A program made the translations under genes and the position numbers. From Burkholderiales bacterium (GTDB taxonomy: Bacteria > Pseudomonadota > Gammaproteobacteria > Burkholderiales > Ga0077523): a stretch of DNA of 64,000 bases. How positions within the stretch are numbered: the stretch's first letter is position 1; each line of letters starts with the position of its first letter. The notes beneath the pieces are model-generated. The model searched no databases, had not been told where the DNA came from, and saw only the letters and a list, made by a program, of their open reading frames with translations. Positions 19,664 to 28,117 of this stretch are shown piece after piece. The stretch lies in NCBI GenBank assembly GCA_019745565.1, contig JAIESW010000024.1, forward strand, positions 332,425 to 396,424, given 5' to 3'.

Positions 19664-21193
19664 TCAACGCCGTTTCCGCGTCGACGTGACGCCGCCGAGG
19701 ATCGACCCCAGCACGCCGCGCACGATCTCGCGGCCCACGGCCGAGCCCACCGAGCGCGCGGCGCTCTTGGCCGCCGCGTCGAACACGCCGGGCGTGTGGC
19801 CGCCGCGCGGACCGGTCCTGCCGAAGAGGATTTCGCCCAGCGATCCCATCAGACCGCCACCACCTTCCGACGCAGGCGCGGCACCCTTGCCGCCGGTTGC
19901 GGCCGGAGCGGCTTCACCCGCTTGACGATCGCGCAGCTTCTCGTACGCCGATTCGCGGTCGACCAGCTTCTCGTAATGACCGAACAGCGGCGAGGCCTTG
20001 ACGAGGGCGGCGCGCTCCTCCGGGGTGGCCGGGCCGATGCGGCTCGACGGCGGGCACACGAACGCGCGCTCGACGATCTCGGGACGACCCTTCTCGTCGA
20101 GGAACGACACCAGCGCTTCGCCGACGCCCAGTTCGGTGATCGCCTTCTCCACGTCGAGCTTGGGATTCGCCCGGAGAGTGGTCGCCGCCGTCTTCACCGC
20201 CTTCTGGTCGCGCGGCGTGAACGCCCGCAGCGCGTGCTGCACGCGATTGCCGAGCTGACCCAGCACCGTGTCGGGCACGTCGAGCGGATTCTGCGTGACG
20301 AAGTACACGCCCACGCCCTTGGAGCGGATCAGGCGCACCACCTGCTCGATCTTGTCGAGCAGCGCGGGCGGCGCGTCGTCGAAGAGCAGATGCGCCTCGT
20401 CGAAGAAGAACACGAGCTTCGGCTTGGGCGGATCGCCCACTTCCGGCAGGCGCTCGAACAGTTCCGAGAGCAGCCACAAGAGGAAAGTGGCGTAGATCTT
20501 CGGGGTGTTCATGAGCTTGCCCGCCGACAGGATGTTGATCATCCCGAAGCCCTTGGCGCCGGTCTGCATCAGGTCATCGAGGTCGAGCGCCGGCTCGCCG
20601 AACAGCTTGTCACCGCCCTGCTGTTCCAACTCGAGCAGGCCGCGCTGGATCGCGCCGATGGAGGCGGCGGACACGTTGCCGTAGGTGGTCGTGAATTCCT
20701 TCGCGTTCTCCCCCACGAACTGGATCATCGCCCGCAGGTCCTTCAAGTCGAGCAGCAGCAGGCCCTTGTCATCGGCGATCTTGAAGGTGAGCGTGAGCAC
20801 GCCCTGCTGGACGTCGTTCAGCCCCAGCATGCGGCCCAGTAGCAGCGGGCCCATCTCGGAGATGGTCGAGCGCACCGGGTGTCCCGATTCGGCCCACACG
20901 TCCCACAGCGTCACCGGAAACGCCGTGAACTCGAGGTCGGCCATGCCGAGCTTCTCGGCGCGTTCCTTCAGTTTCGGATTCCATGCGCCGGCCTGTGAGA
21001 GCCCGGCGAGGTCGCCTTTCACGTCCGCCATGAAAACCGGCACGCCGTTGCGGCTGAACTGCTCGGCGATGCGCTGCAAGGTTACGGTCTTGCCGGTGCC
21101 GGTGGCGCCGGTGATCAGGCCGTGGCGGTTCGCGAGAGCGGGCAACAGGAAGATGTCGCGCTCGGATTTCGCGATCAGCATCGGCTCGGACAT
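19664..21193 (-). CDS. YjgR-like HerA/DUF853 family ATPase
   Basis: A 509-aa P-loop ATPase of the HerA-FtsK superfamily, matching E. coli YjgR (about 500 aa). Walker A is [12 protein letters not shown] near residue 30 and Walker B is [17 protein letters not shown] near 245. A glycine/alanine-rich linker precedes the C-terminal [16 protein letters not shown]. The ATG at 21193 has a GGAG seven nt upstream. The longer open frame that continues upstream crosses yebC and ruvC on the other strand and is not coding. The function in the cell is not known. Confidence 0.92.
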   Translation of the reverse strand: MSEPMLIAKSERDIFLLPALANRHGLITGATGTGKTVTLQRIAEQFSRNGVPVFMADVKGDLAGLSQAGAWNPKLKERAEKLGMADLEFTAFPVTLWDVWAESGHPVRSTISEMGPLLLGRMLGLNDVQQGVLTLTFKIADDKGLLLLDLKDLRAMIQFVGENAKEFTTTYGNVSAASIGAIQRGLLELEQQGGDKLFGEPALDLDDLMQTGAKGFGMINILSAGKLMNTPKIYATFLLWLLSELFERLPEVGDPPKPKLVFFFDEAHLLFDDAPPALLDKIEQVVRLIRSKGVGVYFVTQNPLDVPDTVLGQLGNRVQHALRAFTPRDQKAVKTAATTLRANPKLDVEKAITELGVGEALVSFLDEKGRPEIVERAFVCPPSSRIGPATPEERAALVKASPLFGHYEKLVDRESAYEKLRDRQAGEAAPAATGGKGAAPASEGGGGLMGSLGEILFGRTGPRGGHTPGVFDAAAKSAARSVGSAVGREIVRGVLGSILGGVTSTRKRR

Positions 21194-21229
21194 TTCGGGC
21201 TCCGGGAGGGCGGTGATAAACTTCTGAAA

Positions 21230-21238
21230 AGTATACCA
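21230..21238 (-). promoter_or_regulatory. Extended -10 promoter element for the HerA-like gene
   Basis: On the minus strand the sequence reads TGGTATACT: a TATACT -10 hexamer (21230-21235) preceded by TGn (21236-21238). It lies about 37 nt before the gene start, with no recognisable -35, which fits an extended -10 promoter. Confidence 0.4.
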
Positions 21239-21304
21239 ATCGCGTTGCATCCTTCGGTGCCGACGCATCTTTCCCGCTGACAGGATGGCGTAGCAGAGGC
21301 AGTC

Positions 21305-22033
21305 ATGGCAGGTCACAGCAAATGGGCGAACATCAAGCACAAGAAGGCCGCGGCCGACGCCAAGCGCGGCAAGGTCTTCACCAGGCTCATCAAGGAAATC
21401 ACGGTCGCCGCACGGTTGGGTGGCGGTGACGCGGGCAGCAACCCGCGATTGCGCCTCGCGATCGACAAGGCGCGCGAACAGAACATGCCGAAGGACACCA
21501 TCGAGAACGCGATCAAGCGCGGTTCCGGGCAGCTCGAAGGCGTGAACTACGAGGAGATCCGCTACGAGGGCTACGGCATCGCCGGTGCGGCGGTGATCGT
21601 CGACTGCATGACCGACAACCGTACGCGCACCGTCGCGGACGTGCGCCATGCATTCGCGAAACACGGCGGCAATCTCGGCACCGACGGGTCGGTCGCGTTC
21701 CTGTTCAAGCACTGCGGCCAGCTCGTGCTGGCGCCCGGCGCCGACGAGAACAAGGTCATGGAAGTGGCCATCGACGCCGGCGCCGAGGACGTGGTCGCGA
21801 ACGAGGACGGGTCCATCGAAGTCATCACCGCGCCTAATAACGACTTCGTCACCGTGCGCGAGGCGCTCGAGAAATCCGGCCTTAAGCCCGAGTACGCGGA
21901 GATCATCATGAAGCCGGGCACGGAGGCGCTGCTGACCGGCGACGATGCCGTGAAGATGCAGAAGCTGCTGGACGCGCTGGAGAGCCTGGACGACGTACAA
22001 GAGGTCTACACCAGCGCGGTGCTCGAGGAATGA
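21305..22033 (+). CDS. yebC: YebC/PmpR family protein (TACO1-like)
   Basis: A 242-aa member of the YebC family, starting with the invariant [23 protein letters not shown]. The family has been described both as DNA-binding regulators (PmpR) and as translation factors that relieve stalling, related to mitochondrial TACO1. Other conserved strings are [24 protein letters not shown] and [19 protein letters not shown]. In many bacteria yebC lies just upstream of ruvC, as here. Confidence 0.96.
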   Translation: MAGHSKWANIKHKKAAADAKRGKVFTRLIKEITVAARLGGGDAGSNPRLRLAIDKAREQNMPKDTIENAIKRGSGQLEGVNYEEIRYEGYGIAGAAVIVDCMTDNRTRTVADVRHAFAKHGGNLGTDGSVAFLFKHCGQLVLAPGADENKVMEVAIDAGAEDVVANEDGSIEVITAPNNDFVTVREALEKSGLKPEYAEIIMKPGTEALLTGDDAVKMQKLLDALESLDDVQEVYTSAVLEE

Positions 22034-22107
22034 AGTGACTATCCCCCCGATGGGCCCGCGGCACCTCCCCCCAGGGGGCCTGCCATCGGCCGAAGGCCTA
22101 TGGCAGG
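22034..22107. repeat. Stop-adjacent hairpin repeat between yebC and ruvC
   Basis: Directly after the yebC stop the sequence begins AGTGACTATCCCCCCGA, almost the same as the unit that follows the spoT stop at 35718 when read on the minus strand. It contains CTCCCCCCAGGGGG and a strong hairpin: CCTGCCAT (22079-22086) with ATGGCAGG (22100-22107) and GGCC-GAA-GGCC inside. The ATG at 22100 sits in the 3' arm, so it is a poor candidate for the ruvC start. Confidence 0.65.
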
Positions 22108-22129
22108 TCCGGCGCGGGCTGAGCGGGCG

Positions 22130-22651
22130 TTGAGGATCCTCGGCGTCGATCCCGGCCTCCGCATCACCGGCTTCGGTGTGATCGACAAGTCCGGTCAGCA
22201 GCTCGTGTACGTCACCAGCGGCTGCATCCGGACCAATGAGGCGGCCGAGCTGCCGGAGCGGCTCAAGACCATCCTCGACAGCCTGAGCGAAGTCATCGCC
22301 GACGGCGCACCCGAGCACGTGGCGGTGGAGAAGGTCTTCGTGAACGTGAACCCGCAATCGACCCTGTTGCTGGGCCAGGCGCGGGGGGCGGCCATTTGCG
22401 CGGCCGTGTCCCGTGGACTGCCGGTGCACGAGTACACCGCGTTGCAGGTCAAGCAGGCCGTGGTGGGCAATGGTCACGCGCGGAAGGAACAGGTGCAGGA
22501 GATGGTGAAGCGCCTGCTGCGTCTGCCGGCAGCGCCGTCCACGGATGCGGCGGACGCGCTGGCGTGTGCCATCTGTCATGCGCATGGCGGTCTGGGCCTC
22601 GGCGGCTTCGCGACCAGCGGGTTGCGCATGCGCAGCGGGCGGCTCGGATGA
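22130..22651 (+). CDS. ruvC: RuvC, Holliday junction resolvase
   Basis: An endonuclease that cuts Holliday junctions with RuvAB. I place the start at TTG 22130, giving [16 protein letters not shown] at the N terminus and 173 aa, the E. coli length. An ATG at 22100 in frame would add 10 residues but lies in a repeat hairpin. The acidic catalytic residues are visible: Asp in GVDPG, Glu in HVAVEKVF, and the Asp pair in [14 protein letters not shown]. The stop overlaps the ruvA ATG (ATGA). Confidence 0.95.
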   Translation: MRILGVDPGLRITGFGVIDKSGQQLVYVTSGCIRTNEAAELPERLKTILDSLSEVIADGAPEHVAVEKVFVNVNPQSTLLLGQARGAAICAAVSRGLPVHEYTALQVKQAVVGNGHARKEQVQEMVKRLLRLPAAPSTDAADALACAICHAHGGLGLGGFATSGLRMRSGRLG

Positions 22652-23226
22652 TCGGGCGCCTGACCGGGCGCCTCATCGAGAAGGCGCCGCCGACCGTGGT
22701 GGTGGAAGCCGGCGGCGTCGGCTACGAGGTGGACGTGCCCATGAGCACGTTCTACCAACTGCCCGCGACCGGGCAGGAAGTGAAGTTGTTCACCCATCTC
22801 ACCATCCGCGAGGATGCGCACCTGTTGTTCGGCTTCGCGACCGAGGCCGAGCGCCAGGTCTTCCGGCAGCTGCTCAAGATCACCGGCATCGGTGCGCGCA
22901 CCGCCCTGTCTCTTCTCTCGGGCATGTCGGTGGACGAGCTGTACGCAGCGGTGAGCCAGCAGGACGGCGCGCGGCTGACGCGCGTGCCCGGCATCGGCAA
23001 GAAGACCGCCGAGCGTCTGCTGCTGGAACTCAAGGACAAGCTGGCGCTGGTGCCTGGCACCGGCCCGGCCGCGAGTGCGGCAGGATCGGGGAGCGATGCC
23101 CTCAATGCGCTGCTGGCCCTGGGTTACAGCGACAAGGAAGCGCGGGCGGCACTGGCGAAGCTGGAGGGCGGGCTGCCGGTGCAGGATGCGATCCGGCAGG
23201 CCTTGCGGTTGCTGTCGAAGGTGTGA
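22648..23226 (+). CDS. ruvA: RuvA, Holliday junction branch-migration DNA-binding subunit
   Basis: A 192-aa protein that binds four-way junctions and loads RuvB. Domain I is an OB fold beginning [20 protein letters not shown]. Domain II has two helix-hairpin-helix motifs, [16 protein letters not shown] and [20 protein letters not shown]. Domain III (from about 145) is a small UBA-like helical bundle with [16 protein letters not shown] that contacts RuvB. It overlaps ruvC. ruvB is about 1.25 kb further on, not adjacent as is usual. Confidence 0.96.
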   Translation: MIGRLTGRLIEKAPPTVVVEAGGVGYEVDVPMSTFYQLPATGQEVKLFTHLTIREDAHLLFGFATEAERQVFRQLLKITGIGARTALSLLSGMSVDELYAAVSQQDGARLTRVPGIGKKTAERLLLELKDKLALVPGTGPAASAAGSGSDALNALLALGYSDKEARAALAKLEGGLPVQDAIRQALRLLSKV

Positions 23227-23264
23227 TGTCCGGGGGCGAAGTAGGCGGGCATCGAAGGCAAGCG

Positions 23265-23353
23265 CTGAACGCGGCGGACGCGGCAGAACCCCGCAGACCG
23301 GAAGCATTGGGCCTTATGCCTAACCCCGCGTCCGCCGCGTCCGCCGCGTTCAG
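23265..23353. repeat. 19-bp perfect inverted repeat downstream of ruvA
   Basis: The arm 23265-23283 (CTGAACGCGGCGGACGCGG) is an exact inverted copy of 23335-23353, with a 51-nt spacer. The right arm is embedded in a short tandem array of the 9-mer CCGCGTCCG (23326 and 23335). It lies in the 267-nt gap between ruvA and the secreted unknown protein. It could be a REP-like element or an unusual terminator, but no T run follows. Confidence 0.7.
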
Positions 23354-23433
23354 GGCTGCTCCTGCATCCACTCTCGCCGCCGATGTCACCCTCGGGCGAC
23401 GCAACCGGACGTAGGTTCAAACCCCGTTCCGAC

Positions 23434-23439
23434 TATAAT
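23434..23439 (+). promoter_or_regulatory. Consensus -10 hexamer before the secreted unknown protein
   Basis: A perfect TATAAT at 23434-23439, about 55 nt before the ATG at 23494. No good -35 lies at 16-18 nt spacing, so only the -10 is supported. Confidence 0.4.
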
Positions 23440-23493
23440 TCCGTTCAAGTTTCGAGCCTTAGACCGGCATCTTTCCACCCACCGCGAGTTTCC

Positions 23494-24282
23494 ATGATTT
23501 CCGCCAGTCGTCGTCTCTTCTTCACCGTTGCCCTGCTCGGTGCCCTTTCGGCTCCGCTGTTCGCTGCCGATTCCACCGAAGTCCGCCGTGCGAAGGCCGA
23601 CGAACTGCTCGCCGTCCACAAATGGCGTACCACTCTTGCGCTGGGCAACCGCTACCTCAAGCAGCAGAGTCTCATGGCCGTCCGCTCCGAACTCGCGCGT
23701 ATCGGTCGTGAACGCGGCCTCGGCAAGACGTGGCGGCCCGGCAACCAGCAGTGGGATACCGCCGAGGCGACGATGGTCGCGCCGCTGCTCGCAACCGTCG
23801 AACAGGAGTGGGCCAGTCTCCAATGGCTGCCGCCCGAATGGGCTGCGATGACGGCGCGCAGCTTCACCGATGCGGAGATGGACGCGCTGGTCGCCCACTT
23901 CCGCACCGAGGTGGGCGCCAAGCAGGCCATCATCATCGAACAGTCGGTCGCTTTCCATGTCGGCGGTGCGCTCACCATGTCGGGCAAGCTCATCCAGGAT
24001 TTCCCCGGCACTGCGGAAGAACAGCGCACGCTCACCTATGTCTACGCCGAGGAAGACAAGGCGATGCGCTTCTCGGTCGCCGCCAACGACAACGTCGACG
24101 GCCAGCGCTTCGCGCTGTCGGATCTCGGGGCGAAGTACCAGAAGACGCTGATGATCAAGATGACCGGCATCCTGAACGCACGCATGGACGCGGTGGCGGC
24201 GACGTTGCCGACGCGGGCGCGAGCAGTCGCCGACATGGCCGAGCCGATGGTCGCGGAATTCCGCGCCACGAATCCGGGATGA
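23494..24282 (+). CDS. Secreted protein of unknown function, DUF2059-like region
   Basis: A 262-aa protein with a clear signal peptide (MISASRRLFFTVALLGALSAPLFA) and therefore probably periplasmic. The ATG at 23494 is chosen because it begins that signal, while upstream in-frame residues do not look like protein. The segment RSFTDAEMDALVAHFRTEVG (about residues 126-145) resembles the DUF2059 pattern 'F-T-x-x-E-h-x-x-L-h-x-F-h-x-T/S-x-x-G'. The rest is not recognised. It contains no cysteines that would suggest disulfides or lipidation. It separates ruvA from ruvB, and its own TATAAT suggests independent transcription. Confidence 0.75.
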   Translation: MISASRRLFFTVALLGALSAPLFAADSTEVRRAKADELLAVHKWRTTLALGNRYLKQQSLMAVRSELARIGRERGLGKTWRPGNQQWDTAEATMVAPLLATVEQEWASLQWLPPEWAAMTARSFTDAEMDALVAHFRTEVGAKQAIIIEQSVAFHVGGALTMSGKLIQDFPGTAEEQRTLTYVYAEEDKAMRFSVAANDNVDGQRFALSDLGAKYQKTLMIKMTGILNARMDAVAATLPTRARAVADMAEPMVAEFRATNPG

Positions 24283-24321
24283 CGGGACCGTTCGGATACG
24301 CGAGCAATTGTCACCGCCGTT

Positions 24322-24374
24322 CCCTCTCCCGTAGGGAGAGGGAGGCGAGCCCCCTTCTCCCTGCAGGAGAAGGG
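24322..24374. repeat. Paired palindromic hairpins (CCCTCTCCC type)
   Basis: There are two adjacent hairpins: CCCTCTCCC-GTA-GGGAGAGGG (24322-24342) and CCCTTCTCC-CTGCA-GGAGAAGGG (24352-24374), each with a perfect 9-bp stem. They lie 40 nt after the stop of the secreted protein. The second is followed by GCCGGGGATGAGGG, a string found after such hairpins in many proteobacterial intergenic repeats. The 193-nt gap before ruvB holds nothing else. Confidence 0.7.
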
Positions 24375-24475
24375 CCGGGGATGAGGGGGAGTCACCATAC
24401 GGTTCGCAGATTCGGGCAATGCCCGCATCTGTCCGCAGAACGGCAACGGCCCACAATGCGGCGTTCTCCAAGTTA

Positions 24476-25516
24476 ATGATAGAGACTGACCGCCTGATCG
24501 CGCCGGCGCCGCTCGGCGTCCAGGAAGAGGCGCTGGAGCGGGCCCTGCGTCCCGCGAAGCTCGACGAGTACGTCGGTCAGGAGAAGATCCGCGGCCAGCT
24601 TTCCATCTTCATCGAGGCCGCGCGCCGGCGGAAGGAAGCGCTCGATCACGTCCTGCTGTTCGGGCCTCCGGGCCTGGGCAAGACCACGCTGGCGCATATC
24701 GTCGCGCGCGAGATGGGCGTCAATCTGCGGCAGACCTCCGGACCGGTGCTGGAGCGCGCCGGGGATCTCGCGGCGCTGCTCACCAACCTCGAGCCGAACG
24801 ACGTGCTGTTCATCGACGAGATCCATCGGCTCTCGCCGGTGGTGGAGGAGGTGCTGTATCCGGCGCTCGAGGACTACCAGATCGACATCATGATCGGCGA
24901 GGGTCCGGCGGCGCGCTCGGTAAAACTCGATCTGCCGCCGTTCACCCTGGTCGGCGCGACGACGCGCGCCGGCATGCTGACCAACCCGCTGCGCGATCGC
25001 TTCGGGATCGTTGCGCGCCTCGAGTTCTACACGCCGGAGGAACTGACGCGCATCGTGCGCCGGTCGGCCCGACTGCTCGAAGTCGAGATCGCGGACGATG
25101 GAGCACTCGAGATTGCCGCGCGTTCGCGCGGCACGCCGCGCATCGCCAATCGCCTGCTGCGCCGCGTGCGCGACTACGCGGAAGTGAAGGTGGGCGGCCC
25201 GATCACACGCCCCGTGGCCGATGCGGCGCTGCTGATGCTCGACGTGGACGCCCAGGGACTCGACGTCATGGACCGCAAGCTGCTGCATGCGATCCTGGAG
25301 AAATTCAACGGCGGACCGGTGGGCGTAGACAACCTTGCGTCCGCCATCGGCGAGGAACGCGACACCATCGAGGACGTGCTGGAGCCGTTCCTCATCCAGC
25401 AAGGCTTCCTGCATCGCACGCCGCGCGGTCGCGTGGCGACGCTGTCGGCGTATCGCCATTTCGGTCTGGCAGCGCCGGCCCAAGCCGGCACGTCCGACCT
25501 GTGGAGCGGCAACTGA
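24476..25516 (+). CDS. ruvB: RuvB, Holliday junction branch-migration ATPase
   Basis: A hexameric AAA+ motor that drives branch migration with RuvA. The ATG at 24476 gives 346 aa. The N-terminal region [20 protein letters not shown] is the family hallmark. Walker A is [11 protein letters not shown], Walker B is LFIDEIHRL, sensor I is LVGATTRAG, and the arginine-finger region is NPLRDRFGI. The C-terminal winged-helix domain ends with [13 protein letters not shown]. The upstream frame is open but crosses the intergenic hairpins. ybgC overlaps its 3' end by 16 nt. Confidence 0.97.
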   Translation: MIETDRLIAPAPLGVQEEALERALRPAKLDEYVGQEKIRGQLSIFIEAARRRKEALDHVLLFGPPGLGKTTLAHIVAREMGVNLRQTSGPVLERAGDLAALLTNLEPNDVLFIDEIHRLSPVVEEVLYPALEDYQIDIMIGEGPAARSVKLDLPPFTLVGATTRAGMLTNPLRDRFGIVARLEFYTPEELTRIVRRSARLLEVEIADDGALEIAARSRGTPRIANRLLRRVRDYAEVKVGGPITRPVADAALLMLDVDAQGLDVMDRKLLHAILEKFNGGPVGVDNLASAIGEERDTIEDVLEPFLIQQGFLHRTPRGRVATLSAYRHFGLAAPAQAGTSDLWSGN

Positions 25517-25971
25517 GCGTCCGCCCCGCGCACGCGCAGCCCTCGGCGCGCCGCTTTTCCATTCCGGTACGGGTCTACTACCAGGACACGGACGCCGGCG
25601 GCATGGTGTTCCATGCCACCTATCTCGACTTCATGGAGCGCGTGCGCATGGACTGGCTGCGCGCCATCGGCTTCGAGATCCCGAAGATGGTCGAACGACA
25701 TCAGGCGATGTTCGTGGTGCGTTCGGCGAACATCGACTACCTGAAACCCGCGCGCCTCGGCGACGCTCTGGACGTGTCGCTCGCGCTGGCGAGCATGCGC
25801 GGCGCCCAGCTCGTTCTTGACCAGCGCGTCACCCGAGGTATGGAGGAACTCGTCATCGCCACCATCCAGCTCGCCTGCATCGGCGTCCCGAATCTCCGGC
25901 CGGCGCGCGTGCCCGAAGGGCTGCGCATCGAGTGCGCCCGCTGGCTCGCGCCGGAAGCGGTCACGGCATGA
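25501..25971 (+). CDS. ybgC: YbgC, Tol-Pal-associated acyl-CoA thioesterase
   Basis: A 156-aa hot-dog fold thioesterase, first gene of the Tol-Pal cluster. The active-site region [25 protein letters not shown] has the catalytic Asp and conserved His. The predicted start is GTG 25501, inside the end of ruvB. About 17 residues precede the domain, so a slightly later start cannot be excluded. The stop overlaps the tolQ ATG (ATGA). Confidence 0.94.
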   Translation: MERQLSVRPAHAQPSARRFSIPVRVYYQDTDAGGMVFHATYLDFMERVRMDWLRAIGFEIPKMVERHQAMFVVRSANIDYLKPARLGDALDVSLALASMRGAQLVLDQRVTRGMEELVIATIQLACIGVPNLRPARVPEGLRIECARWLAPEAVTA

Positions 25972-26657
25972 ACGGCAGCACCGATCTTTCCATCGTCCAC
26001 CTGGCGCTCAACGCGAGCCTGCTGGTGCAGCTCGTGATGGCGGTGCTGCTCGGCATCTCGTTCGTCTCGTGGTTGTTCATCTTCCACAAGATGTTCTCGA
26101 TCCGTTCCGCCAAGCGCAAGACCGAGGACTTCGAGCGGCGCTTCCGCAATGCGCAGACCGCGCAGGACCTGAACGGTCTGCTGCAGGCCGCGGCGAACCA
26201 GGGCTCTCACGCCGGCAGCCTCGAGAAGATCTGCCTCGCCGGCTTTCGCGAGTTCTGGCGCTTGCGCCGGCAGGCCGGCCAGACCACGCCGGTGATCATG
26301 GACGGAGCGCGGCGCGCGATGCGGGCCACGTACCAGCGCGAGATGGACGGCATCGAATCCCATCTCAACTTCCTCGCGAGCGCGGGTTCGGTGAGCCCGT
26401 ATATCGGCCTGTTCGGCACCGTGTGGGGGATCATGAATTCGTTCCGCGGGCTGGCGAACGTGCACCAGGCCACGCTCGCCGCCGTGGCGCCCGGGATCGC
26501 CGAGGCGCTGGTGGCCACCGCCATCGGCCTGTTCGCCGCGATCCCCGCGGTGATCGCGTACAACCACTACATCCGCGACGTGGACCGGCTCGCCACCCGT
26601 TTCGAGAGCTTCATGGAAGAGTTCTCGAACCTGCTGCAACGCCAGCCCCCCGCCTGA
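25968..26657 (+). CDS. tolQ: TolQ, Tol-Pal proton-channel subunit
   Basis: An inner-membrane protein (229 aa) of the MotA/ExbB family that, with TolR, uses proton motive force to energise TolA during outer-membrane constriction. Three membrane segments are visible: about 15-40 (LLVQLVMAVLLGISFVSWLF), about 130-155 (SPYIGLFGTVWGIMNSF) and about 170-195 (VATAIGLFAAIPAVIAYN). The last two carry the conserved channel residues. The ATG at 25968 overlaps the ybgC stop. Confidence 0.96.
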   Translation: MNGSTDLSIVHLALNASLLVQLVMAVLLGISFVSWLFIFHKMFSIRSAKRKTEDFERRFRNAQTAQDLNGLLQAAANQGSHAGSLEKICLAGFREFWRLRRQAGQTTPVIMDGARRAMRATYQREMDGIESHLNFLASAGSVSPYIGLFGTVWGIMNSFRGLANVHQATLAAVAPGIAEALVATAIGLFAAIPAVIAYNHYIRDVDRLATRFESFMEEFSNLLQRQPPA

Positions 26658-26671
26658 GGCCTCTCCAAGCC

Positions 26672-27097
26672 GTGGAATCGTCGCGCCGGTCCCGCTCCCG
26701 TCCCATCAGCGCCATCAACGTCGTGCCGTACATCGACGTGATGCTGGTGCTGCTGGTGATCTTCATGGTGACCGCACCCATGATCAACACGGGGCAGGTC
26801 GAGCTGCCGCAGGTGAGCCGCTCGTCGGCGCTGCCGGCGAAGCCGGTGGAGATCGAGGTGACGGGGACGACGCAGGTGCGCGTGCGCGACGGCACCACCG
26901 CCTCGGCGCGCGTGGTCAACATCTCCGATCTGCCGGAGTTCATCAAGGCGCGGCAGGCCGAGGTGAAAGGCGGGCGCCCGGTGCTGATCGCCGCCGGGCA
27001 GAACGTGCCGTACGGCAAGGTCATGGAAGTGATGGACCTGCTGCAGCAGGCGAATGTCGAGAAGATCGGTCTTCTGGCCCGACCGAGGAGCAACTGA
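26672..27097 (+). CDS. tolR: TolR, Tol-Pal proton-channel subunit
   Basis: A 141-aa ExbD/TolR protein starting at GTG 26672. One membrane helix contains the proton-carrying Asp (INVVPYIDVMLVLLVIFMVT). The periplasmic domain ends with PYGKVMEVMDLLQQANVEKIGLL, the ExbD/TolR signature. The stop overlaps the tolA start (TGATG). The longer open frame in this phase runs through tolQ in another reading frame and is not coding. Confidence 0.95.
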   Translation: MESSRRSRSRPISAINVVPYIDVMLVLLVIFMVTAPMINTGQVELPQVSRSSALPAKPVEIEVTGTTQVRVRDGTTASARVVNISDLPEFIKARQAEVKGGRPVLIAAGQNVPYGKVMEVMDLLQQANVEKIGLLARPRSN

Positions 27098-28038
27098 TGG
27101 CGACCGCGGCGCGCCCGGACTATTTCGTCTCCGGGCTGCTGGCGGCGGCGGTGCACCTGGCGCTCGTGGTGTTTCTCATCATGGGTGTGTCATGGAATCG
27201 CAAGGCACCGGAGCCCGTCACCGTCGAGTTGTGGCGCGACGTACCGGTCGCGCCACCGCCGAAGCCGGCGGCGGGCGTACCGCCCAAGCCAGTGGAACCC
27301 CCGCCGCCGCCACCGCCCGAGCCCAAGCCTGCTCCTGCCCCGGAACCGAAGCCGGCTCCACCGCCGCCACCCAAACCGGCCGCGCCGCCGAAGCCGGAGC
27401 CGAAAGCCGCCGACATCGCCTTGCAGGAGAAGCGCGAAAAGGAGAAGAAGCTGCGCGAAGAGAAGGCCGCTGAGGCTGCCAAGGCGAAGGAGGCAGAACG
27501 CAAACGCCTCGAGGACCAGAAGCAGCGGGCGGAGGAGCAGAAGCAGCGCGCCGAAGAGCAGAAGCGCGCCGACGAACAGCGCAGACGCGAGGACGAGGCG
27601 CGCCGCAAGGAGGAAGAAGCGCAGCGCAGGGAGCAGGAGAAGCGCAATCGTGAGGTCCTGGAGAAGCAGATGAAGGCTCAGGAGGAGCAGCGCCAGGCCA
27701 GGGAGGCCGCGGAGGCCGAGCGACGGGCCGCGGCCCAGGCGGCCGCGCAGGCCCAGAAGCTGATCGACGAATACACCGCTCGCATTCGCGACAAGATCCG
27801 CGACAACGTCCGCGTCCCGCCCGGCATCGACGGCAATCCGCAGGCCGAGTTCGAAGTGAGGCTGCTCAAGAACGGAACCGTCGCAGCGGTGCGGCTGGTC
27901 CGGTCGAGCGGCGTGCCCGCCTACGACAAGGCGGTGGAGCGGGCGATCGAGGTTTCGCAGCCGCTGCCGACGCCCGAGGACATGGAAATCTTTCAGCAGA
28001 TGCGCGATCTGAAACTCCTGTTCCGTCCGCGCGACTAA
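27097..28038 (+). CDS. tolA: TolA, Tol-Pal periplasm-spanning protein
   Basis: A 313-aa protein with three parts. An N-terminal membrane anchor (about 10-32, with the SHLS-like helix region LLAAAVHLALVVFLIMG) is followed by a proline-rich segment and a long charged helix of E, K, A, R and Q (about 105-220). The C-terminal TonB-like domain (about 225-313, FEVRLLKNGTVAAVRLVRSSG) contacts TolB and Pal. The proline-rich block (about 50-105, PPPP and PKP repeats) is more extended than in E. coli TolA. Confidence 0.95.
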   Translation: MATAARPDYFVSGLLAAAVHLALVVFLIMGVSWNRKAPEPVTVELWRDVPVAPPPKPAAGVPPKPVEPPPPPPPEPKPAPAPEPKPAPPPPPKPAAPPKPEPKAADIALQEKREKEKKLREEKAAEAAKAKEAERKRLEDQKQRAEEQKQRAEEQKRADEQRRREDEARRKEEEAQRREQEKRNREVLEKQMKAQEEQRQAREAAEAERRAAAQAAAQAQKLIDEYTARIRDKIRDNVRVPPGIDGNPQAEFEVRLLKNGTVAAVRLVRSSGVPAYDKAVERAIEVSQPLPTPEDMEIFQQMRDLKLLFRPRD

Positions 28039-28103
28039 GCGAACGGCATCGGTCCCGCGCCCGTCCGCGTTCGCCGTGCCGCGGTATCGACATCTCCACC
28101 CGC

Positions 28104-28109
28104 TATAAT
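28104..28109 (+). promoter_or_regulatory. Consensus -10 hexamer before tolB
   Basis: A perfect TATAAT lies in the 79-nt tolA-tolB gap, 8 nt before the tolB ATG. No matching -35 is seen. If used, the tolB transcript would be nearly leaderless, so this may be chance. Confidence 0.3.
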
Positions 28110-28117
28110 CGCCAGCC

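Noticed and set aside
23326..23352. A CRISPR-like or other functional tandem array of CCGCGTCCG
   Set aside because: There are only two to three units of 9 nt without spacers, and they overlap the arm of an inverted repeat.
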